The notes under the pieces: generated by a model
What the model was told of the DNA's origin: nothing
Seen by the model: only the letters and a program-made list of their open reading frames with translations
The model's database searches: none
In this document: piece after piece, positions 1 to 4,243 of the stretch
Numbering within the stretch: the first letter of the stretch is position 1
Layout: each line of letters begins with the position of its first letter
Source: an archaeon CG07_land_8_20_14_0_80_38_8
GTDB taxonomy: Archaea > Nanobdellota > Nanobdellia > Tiddalikarchaeales > Tiddalikarchaeaceae
DNA length: 6,745 nt
Assembly: GCA_002779595.1 (NCBI GenBank)
Contig: PEWF01000090.1
Location: 1 to 6,745, forward strand
Direction of reading: 5' to 3'
Program-made: the position numbers and the translations under genes

Positions 1-293
1 ATAAAATTGTCGGATGGGATAAATTTATTATACATAAATATTATTTTATAATTATTTTCAGAAAAAACAGATTCTATTCTATCAAATTTGTTATATTCTA
101 TAATATTCGCATTGGATGAAATAGAAACGGATTTTGAATGAACAAATTCATTTCTTAATTTTATTAAATGATTAATAAAATCTTCATAACTAATATCCTC
201 CTTAATTTTTCTAAGGCGGTTCTTTGTGCCCATAGATATTGTAATTGTTGTTTTTACTTCATCCAATTTAGATGTAATTGAATCAATTATCAT
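1..293 (-). CDS. Ribbon-helix-helix-like protein, 3' end beyond window
   Basis: The frame is open from the ATG at 293-291 to the window edge: 97 codons with no stop. Residues 14-50 carry a short strand (KTTITIS), a helix (TKNRLRKIK) and then SYEDFINHLIKLRNE. This is the strand-helix-helix layout of archaeal ribbon-helix-helix/VapB-like DNA-binding proteins, which commonly contain a 'SYDEFI..L' segment. Residues 52-97 are a separate, less recognisable region containing YKIIFMYNK. A TATA-like box 30 nt upstream supports this start; there is no Shine-Dalgarno motif. The G+C content is about 22%, well below the neighbours, and ATA, AAT and AAA codons are frequent, which may mark foreign or fast-evolving DNA. 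It could be an antitoxin or a small transcription regulator. No toxin partner is visible, and the partner or C-terminal domain would lie outside the window. The gene call is fairly secure; the function is an inference from a short motif. Confidence 0.6.
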   Translation of the reverse strand, partial: MIIDSITSKLDEVKTTITISMGTKNRLRKIKEDISYEDFINHLIKLRNEFVHSKSVSISSNANIIEYNKFDRIESVFSENNYKIIFMYNKFIPSDNF

Positions 294-319
294 AATTATA
301 ATAATTGTATGCATTATTA

Positions 320-327
320 TATATAAA
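320..327 (-). promoter_or_regulatory. TATA-like box for the left-edge gene
   Basis: TTTATATA on the minus strand is centred about 30 nt before the ATG at 293. An A/G-rich AGAAAGA lies just upstream, where a BRE would sit. It predicts a transcript starting at or within a few bases of the start codon. Confidence 0.5.
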
Positions 328-372
328 TCTTTCTATTTTGGCAGGGAGGGTTTGGCATAATTAGTGCGTGTT

Positions 373-386
373 AAAAAATTTTATTA
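373..386 (-). terminator. Possible poly-T terminator after the histone-like gene
   Basis: Just after the stop of the 390-782 gene the minus strand reads AAAATTTTTTAA, with a run of six T and no stem-loop. Archaeal RNA polymerase can terminate on such oligo-T runs. The background is very AT-rich, so this is weak evidence. Confidence 0.3.
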
Positions 387-389
387 TTT

Positions 390-782
390 TCAGCAGGTTT
401 CTTCATCTTCTTCATTCTCTTTGAATAGTGAGAATTTTCTTTCAACATCGTTCATCATAACATCGCAGTCTGCTTTTATCTTGTTCAGGCTTGCGATTAA
501 TCTTTCCTTTTCAATCTCTAATCCTTTCAGTTCCTCAAAGGGTTTTATTGCTTTCTTGAACATGTCATATTCTATGTAAACAAAAGGCTCCTTGCCCATT
601 TTTTTGCAGATTCTGACGCACGTATCTTCCAGAAACTTGTTCATGCCGACTTTGACTCTTTTCTTAATCATCCTGTCAGGAGGCAGGTTATTCTTCATTA
701 ACCTTACAACTTCAGCATTCGCAAACGCCAAACCCTGCTCTTCATATTCCTCTGACTTCTTAATTTCGTCTTCCTCTGCCAT
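390..782 (-). CDS. Small histone-fold-like protein with C-terminal coiled coil
   Basis: A highly charged, all-helical 130-residue protein. Residues 1-18 are acidic. Residues 21-80 can be read as a histone fold: helix 1 around AEVVRLMKNNL, a basic loop (RMIKKRVK), a long helix 2 around residues 44-62 (GMNKFLEDTCVRICKKM), a short loop, and helix 3 around YDMFKKAIKPFEEL. Residues 82-118 form a heptad-rich helix likely to make a coiled coil, and the tail is acidic and ends in Cys. Canonical archaeal histones are 65-70 residues and lack this extension, so this would be a divergent histone-like or other DNA-associated protein, perhaps dimerising through the helix. The ATG is chosen because a TATA-like box lies 26 nt upstream. 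It starts 39 bp after the DUF362 gene on the same strand and may be cotranscribed with it or have its own promoter. The gene is secure. The histone-fold reading is an inference from pattern and could be another helical fold. Confidence 0.75.
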   Translation of the reverse strand: MAEEDEIKKSEEYEEQGLAFANAEVVRLMKNNLPPDRMIKKRVKVGMNKFLEDTCVRICKKMGKEPFVYIEYDMFKKAIKPFEELKGLEIEKERLIASLNKIKADCDVMMNDVERKFSLFKENEEDEETC

Positions 783-803
783 GATTATTAAAAAAACTCC
801 TCA

Positions 804-813
804 CTTTAAAAAG
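804..813 (-). promoter_or_regulatory. TATA-like box for the histone-like gene
   Basis: CTTTTTAAAG on the minus strand is centred 26-27 nt before the ATG at 782. It lies between the DUF362 stop codon and the next gene. A GAGGAG at about 17-22 nt before the ATG is too far away to be a normal Shine-Dalgarno site. Confidence 0.45.
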
Positions 814-821
814 TTAATTAT

Positions 822-1904
822 TCAAAATAATCCCTTCTTCAAGTCCACTGCTTTGTACCTGCATAATTCGTGGCAGCAGTAGCACCTGACGCATTTATTG
901 TAATCAATGTTCGCCTTGAAGTCCTTGATTTTTATTGCTTTTGCAGGGCACGCCCTCATGCAGTCACCGCACCCAGTGCAGACTTTCCTGTTTATGGCTG
1001 GCTTTTCCAGCCAGTAATTGCTTGCCAGGTTCTTGATGAATGCCGGGAGCACGTTCCAAACTTTTGAAACAATTGACGAGTGCGATTTCCTGAAAACTGT
1101 CCTGTATTTTTTGAAGTCATTATCATTTTCTTCGAACAATTTTTTCTCGCGCGCAATCTTAAGGTAAGGCACTGTTTCATAATCCATACCTATAATCTTG
1201 CACACATTATAATCTGTTTCGAACACGTTGTCCCCTGCAATGAGCAGCCCTACTTTTTTAGCTGCTCCCGCGCTCGGGCCTTCGCCTTTCATTCCTGTGA
1301 CTGCGTCAACAATTGTAATTGTTGGCTTTGCAAGCACTGCCAGGTCTGCAAGCATTCTGCAGAAATCCTCAACTTTCCTGAACCTTCCGTGGAATGATAC
1401 TTTCTCAGTGCCTGGTATTAAGCCGAACAAATTCTTAACGCTGCACGTAAGAGTTGTCAGCATATGGGTTTTAATTTTTGGCACACTGATTACTTTGTCA
1501 ACCTTGTCCAGCACGCCTATTAATTTGTAGTATTTGATGAATCCTTTAGGATTCTTCTTGATAAAAGTGGTTGTGTCATAATTTAATTCAACTTTGACTT
1601 CATCAGGGAGGTTAATGTATCCGCACTCTTTGTAAATGCTTTCCAGTGAATTTTTATTGTAAGGGCCTCCTGGCGAGTCAGCAATCACTGCCTTCGCGCC
1701 TATCTTGTCCAGTTCTTTAATAATGCATTTCACGACTAACGGGTGCGTGGTGACTAATGCTTCAGGCTTTGATGCTATGAGGAAATTCGGCTTGATTAAC
1801 ACTTTGTCGCCTTTCTTGATGAATTGTTTCAAGTCAACTAATTCTTTCAGGGCTTTGCTGATTTTTTTCTCGTCATAAGAATCACAGCGGACAATGTTGA
1901 ACAT
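822..1904 (-). CDS. DUF362 protein with C-terminal 2[4Fe-4S] ferredoxin domain
   Basis: A 360-residue protein. Residues 1 to about 290 form a DUF362 domain (PF04015 type), shown by KPN at 38-40, THP at 53-55, ADSPGG at 75-80, PKIKTH at 142-147, SVKNLFGLIPG at 155-165 and DAVTGMKGEGPSAG at 200-213. Residues 305-360 are a bacterial-type ferredoxin domain with two C-x2-C-x2-C-x3-C sets: C309/C312/C315/C319 followed by Pro, and C338/C341/C344/C348 with an extra C343. It should therefore bind two 4Fe-4S clusters and act in cytoplasmic electron transfer. The reaction of DUF362 proteins is not established as far as I know. The reading frame opens at a TTG (1919), but the ATG at 1904 is preferred: the protein then begins MFNIVRCDSYD, as in relatives, and a TATA-like box lies 29 nt upstream. 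It follows the MazG-like gene on the same strand with a gap of about 20-40 bp. Confidence 0.92.
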   Translation of the reverse strand: MFNIVRCDSYDEKKISKALKELVDLKQFIKKGDKVLIKPNFLIASKPEALVTTHPLVVKCIIKELDKIGAKAVIADSPGGPYNKNSLESIYKECGYINLPDEVKVELNYDTTTFIKKNPKGFIKYYKLIGVLDKVDKVISVPKIKTHMLTTLTCSVKNLFGLIPGTEKVSFHGRFRKVEDFCRMLADLAVLAKPTITIVDAVTGMKGEGPSAGAAKKVGLLIAGDNVFETDYNVCKIIGMDYETVPYLKIAREKKLFEENDNDFKKYRTVFRKSHSSIVSKVWNVLPAFIKNLASNYWLEKPAINRKVCTGCGDCMRACPAKAIKIKDFKANIDYNKCVRCYCCHELCRYKAVDLKKGLF

Positions 1905-1922
1905 GATTAGAAAAGACAATGA

Positions 1923-2255
1923 TTAATTCATTAAATATTTTATTATTTCTTCTCCCACCTGTCCTTGTCCCTGTCTTCTATTAATCATCATTTTGTTGAA
2001 TGATTCATCCAAGTCAATTTTTAATGAATTTGCCGGGCAGATTACTGCAAATATTGTGTCTGCTATTTCATCGCTTAATTCCTTTTTCTCCTCAGTGATT
2101 TTCTTCTTCTTCGGGCTGTAAGAGTGGTTTATTTCCCTTGCCAATTCGCCAACTTCTTCCATTATTCTTGCTAAGCACTCGTGGGGAGAGAAGTAGCCTA
2201 ATTTGTACTGGCTCACCCAGTCATCAACCCTTTTCTGAACATCCTTCAATCCCAT
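1923..2255 (-). CDS. MazG-like (YpjD-type) nucleotide pyrophosphohydrolase, 3' end apparently frameshifted
   Basis: A 110-residue all-helical MazG-family protein. Such enzymes hydrolyse (d)NTPs to monophosphate and pyrophosphate with Mg2+, often for nucleotide-pool cleaning. The metal-binding residues are present: EEVGE (E33, E34, E37) and DEIAD (E63, D66). Also visible are the family's WVSQYKLGYFSPHECLARI-like start, AREINH at 39-44 and ANSLKIDLDESFNKMM at 75-90. Up to about residue 92 it matches relatives such as Bacillus YpjD. After that the frame gives a Gln/Gly-rich tail unlike the family. Another frame of the same DNA encodes RDKDRWEKK and a stop (minus strand, 1972 to 1943), which is the normal C-terminus. 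A small indel near 1975-1985 therefore seems to have displaced the tail; the metal site is untouched. It is the first gene of a possible operon with the DUF362 and histone-like genes and is divergent from tspO. No Shine-Dalgarno motif is seen. Confidence 0.88.
   Translation of the reverse strand: MGLKDVQKRVDDWVSQYKLGYFSPHECLARIMEEVGELAREINHSYSPKKKKITEEKKELSDEIADTIFAVICPANSLKIDLDESFNKMMINRRQGQGQVGEEIIKYLMN
1929..1938 (-). promoter_or_regulatory. Possible TATA-like box for the DUF362 gene
   Basis: ATATTTAATG on the minus strand is centred about 29 nt before the ATG at 1904, and only about 14 nt before the alternative TTG. It overlaps the 3' end of the MazG-like gene. It is weaker than the other boxes because the DNA here is AT-rich, and the gene may simply be read through from the MazG promoter. 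Confidence 0.3.
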
Positions 2256-2259
2256 AATT

Positions 2260-2268
2260 TTTATAAAT
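2260..2268 (+). promoter_or_regulatory. TATA box for tspO
   Basis: TTTATAAAT is centred about 28 nt before the GTG start at 2292, which predicts a leaderless or nearly leaderless mRNA. It sits inside the 36 bp that separate the two divergent genes. Confidence 0.5.
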
Positions 2269-2278
2269 AATTAGGATG

Positions 2279-2288
2279 TTAATAAACA
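2279..2288 (-). promoter_or_regulatory. TATA-like box for the MazG-like gene
   Basis: TGTTTATTAA on the minus strand is centred about 27-28 nt before the ATG at 2255. With the tspO box at 2260-2268 it forms a compact divergent promoter pair: each box lies just upstream of the other gene's expected transcription start, so the two initiation complexes could interfere with each other. Confidence 0.45.
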
Positions 2289-2291
2289 TTT

Positions 2292-2771
2292 GTGAAGGTT
2301 AACTGGCGCAGGCTGCTTATCAGTTTATTAATAGTGTTCTTGGCAGGCTTTATCGGCTCATACTTCACTTATCCTGGAATTCAGTCATGGTATGCTGGCT
2401 TGAACAAGCCGGCAATCGCCCTTCCTAATTGGCTTTTTGCTCCTGTGTGGAGCGCGCTTTACGTGTTAATGGCTTTCAGTTTCTACTTCGTATGGAATAA
2501 AAGTAAAGTAAACAATAAAGTATTAGTTAATGAGTGCATGACTTTGTTCATAATCCAGTTAGTGCTTAATTCCTTATGGAGCATTATATTTTTCGGGTTG
2601 CATAATATTTCACTGGCTTTGGTTGAAATTTTGGTATTGTGGAGTTTCTTATTCCTGACTATTGTCAAGTTTTACAAAATTGACAAAAAAAGCGCTTACT
2701 TGTTAATCCCTTACATTTTATGGGTGTCATTCGCTGCATTGCTGAATTATTCATTCATGGCAGTTAATTGA
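2292..2771 (+). CDS. tspO: TspO/MBR family membrane protein
   Basis: A 159-residue protein with five predicted membrane helices at about 8-27, 46-68, 83-103, 106-127 and 134-156. This is the fold and usual length of the TspO/peripheral benzodiazepine receptor family. Family signatures are present: WYAGLNKP at 33-40, LPNWLFAPVWSALYVLM at 44-60, LNSLWSIIFFGL at 92-103 and IPYILWVSFAALLN at 139-152. TspO proteins bind porphyrins and other hydrophobic ligands and have been linked to tetrapyrrole and redox-stress responses; the ligand here is unknown. The start is GTG (2292), supported by the TATA box 28 nt upstream and the absence of a Shine-Dalgarno motif. It is divergent from the MazG-like gene, and its last 21 bp overlap the convergent nuclease gene. 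The family call is strong; the physiological role is not visible from the context. Confidence 0.92.
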   Translation: MKVNWRRLLISLLIVFLAGFIGSYFTYPGIQSWYAGLNKPAIALPNWLFAPVWSALYVLMAFSFYFVWNKSKVNNKVLVNECMTLFIIQLVLNSLWSIIFFGLHNISLALVEILVLWSFLFLTIVKFYKIDKKSAYLLIPYILWVSFAALLNYSFMAVN

Positions 2772-4148
2772 ATCCAGCCAGTCCTTCACTACTCTCGTGG
2801 CTGTAACGTCATCCTCATTATATTCAAGAAGTATTTTTTTGTATTCTTCCGCTCCGTTCAAGTATTCTGAATACCAGCATAATGACTGCGCCCCGCCGGC
2901 GTTCCCGCTCCGCCAGTTGAACCCAATCCACTTCGCCACGCGCTTTATTGAGTAAGAGTATACAGGAAGTATTGCTGAATCAAGAACTATTTTGTACAAA
3001 TCAACCAAGTTATTCATTATTTTTGAGTACAATTCTTCATCGCACCCGTATTTTTCCTTTAACCTTTTTATGCTTGTCTTTTCATAGGGCGCGTAATGGT
3101 AAATCACGAAATTGTCAAGTTTTGAAATGTAACTGCAGAATTCTTCCCACATTTCTTTTTCATTTTCCGGAGTGTCAGCCCAGAACGGGATGAATTCTTC
3201 CCTGCCATTCTCCCTTACTAGGCAGCCGTACAAGTAGTCAATGCCCAATTCAGTGTCGCCTTCTATGTCAAAAAATATTTCCAATTTCTTTTCAGGGAAT
3301 TTAATTTTTTTCTTAAGAATCATTTCATTATTCTTCAATGACTGCACCATAAGTTTCCAGTTCTCAGCGCTTTTGCTGCCAATGCCTTTTATGCTTTTCA
3401 GAAAATTATTATCAGAGTTCAATAAATCAGTGAAATTGTTGATATTATTCTTCCTTAACTCTTCCCTGACATTGCTGTTTAATCTGTACAGTAATGACAA
3501 GTCCTCCTCTGCTTTTAACTTGTTAAAGCAGTGGTTTTTCCACTCGCACATTGAACAATTACTGTTTGAGAATACTGGGCTGACTTCCTCTTCCCTGTTC
3601 AGTATTCTCCTGGCAAAGCTGATAGCAGCAGAATATTCTTCTTTATAATCAGCAGTGCTAAATTTTAGTTCTTCCTTATTCTTATTAATTATCCCAGCAT
3701 TTGAAGGGTAAACTCCCTGAATTTTCCCCAGCAAGTCGCAGTAAAACATTACCTGCATCACGTACTCTTTTTTCAGGTACTTGCCGGATTTTATGTCAAC
3801 AGGGATGTAATAATCTCCTGATTCATCATGAGTCCTGATAAGCATGTCAGGCCGCCCAACGCAGTCTCCATGAATAAGTACTCCCTGCCCTATAATGTTC
3901 GCCCCTTTCTCCATTAATTCAAGGGTTATTTTGAAAGCATCTTCATTGCTTAAATTTTCAGGCAGAGGAGTCAAGCCAAGTTCTTTGACTACTTCTGATT
4001 CGTGGATTATGCCGTCCTTCATTTTTTTAAGCAGGAATTCATTCTTTTCGGTTTTCTCATTCTCATCACCGTAGCATTCCAGAAAAACTTTGCACGGGCA
4101 CTTAACCAAGTTGTACAATAATCCTCCGGTGATTGTGGTATTATTCAT
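2751..4148 (-). CDS. TM0106-type RecB-like nuclease with HhH and RNase H-like (DEDD) domains
   Basis: A 465-residue protein with three parts. (1) Residues 5-210 are a RecB/Cas4-type PD-(D/E)XK nuclease: H49, GRPD with D101, VDIK with D118 and K120, and the QxxxY motif (Q132, Y136). An N-terminal Cys (C17, C19 or C25) plus C198-x2-C201-x5-C207 would hold a 4Fe-4S cluster, as in Cas4 and AddB. (2) Residues about 225-271 are a helix-hairpin-helix DNA-binding element, with IKGIGSKSAENW at 253-264. (3) Residues 288-460 are an RNase H-like 3'-5' exonuclease domain: FFDIEGD (D294, E296), HYAPYEKTSI at 351-360, D383 and Y443-x3-D447. This architecture matches the TM0106 family (COG2251, PF13482-like C-terminus). 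Relatives occur alone or fused to helicases; this one stands alone. A role in processing DNA ends during repair is likely but not shown by the neighbours. A TATA-like box lies 28 nt before the ATG. The 3' end overlaps tspO. Confidence 0.9.
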   Translation of the reverse strand: MNNTTITGGLLYNLVKCPCKVFLECYGDENEKTEKNEFLLKKMKDGIIHESEVVKELGLTPLPENLSNEDAFKITLELMEKGANIIGQGVLIHGDCVGRPDMLIRTHDESGDYYIPVDIKSGKYLKKEYVMQVMFYCDLLGKIQGVYPSNAGIINKNKEELKFSTADYKEEYSAAISFARRILNREEEVSPVFSNSNCSMCEWKNHCFNKLKAEEDLSLLYRLNSNVREELRKNNINNFTDLLNSDNNFLKSIKGIGSKSAENWKLMVQSLKNNEMILKKKIKFPEKKLEIFFDIEGDTELGIDYLYGCLVRENGREEFIPFWADTPENEKEMWEEFCSYISKLDNFVIYHYAPYEKTSIKRLKEKYGCDEELYSKIMNNLVDLYKIVLDSAILPVYSYSIKRVAKWIGFNWRSGNAGGAQSLCWYSEYLNGAEEYKKILLEYNEDDVTATRVVKDWLDSINCHE

Positions 4149-4172
4149 GATTAGTTCATTAAATCATGGTTA

Positions 4173-4180
4173 TTAAAAAA
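4173..4180 (-). promoter_or_regulatory. TATA-like box for the nuclease gene
   Basis: TTTTTTAA on the minus strand is centred 28 nt before the ATG at 4148. No Shine-Dalgarno motif lies between it and the start, consistent with a leaderless transcript. Confidence 0.45.
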
Positions 4181-4210
4181 CTTGCCAGGTAATGATTCCC
4201 TTAATAAAAG

Positions 4211-4220
4211 TTTTAAATAT
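4211..4220 (+). promoter_or_regulatory. TATA box for the surface propeller gene
   Basis: TTTTAAATAT, preceded by AAAAG where a BRE would sit, is centred 28 nt before the ATG at 4244. It fits the spacing seen at the other genes. The 95 bp between this gene and the divergent nuclease gene hold both promoters and nothing else that I can see. Confidence 0.5.
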
Positions 4221-4243
4221 GAAGAATTAATAATTTTTACATT

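Noticed and set aside
341..389. Possible small RNA or tiny ORF in the gap left of the histone-like gene
   Set aside because: Only a 13-codon frame on the minus strand and no stable hairpin by eye; nothing supports a gene.
592..1530. Several plus-strand frames of 65-105 codons opposite the histone-like and DUF362 genes
   Set aside because: They are antisense shadows: overlapping one another, without recognisable domains and without promoter or start support.
1905..1919. TTG start at 1919 for the DUF362 protein, adding five residues
   Set aside because: The ATG at 1904 gives the usual DUF362 beginning and has a TATA-like box at the right distance; the TTG has neither.
3241..3648. 135-codon plus-strand frame opposite the nuclease gene
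   Set aside because: It is low-complexity Ser/Leu/Phe sequence, antisense to a well-supported three-domain nuclease.
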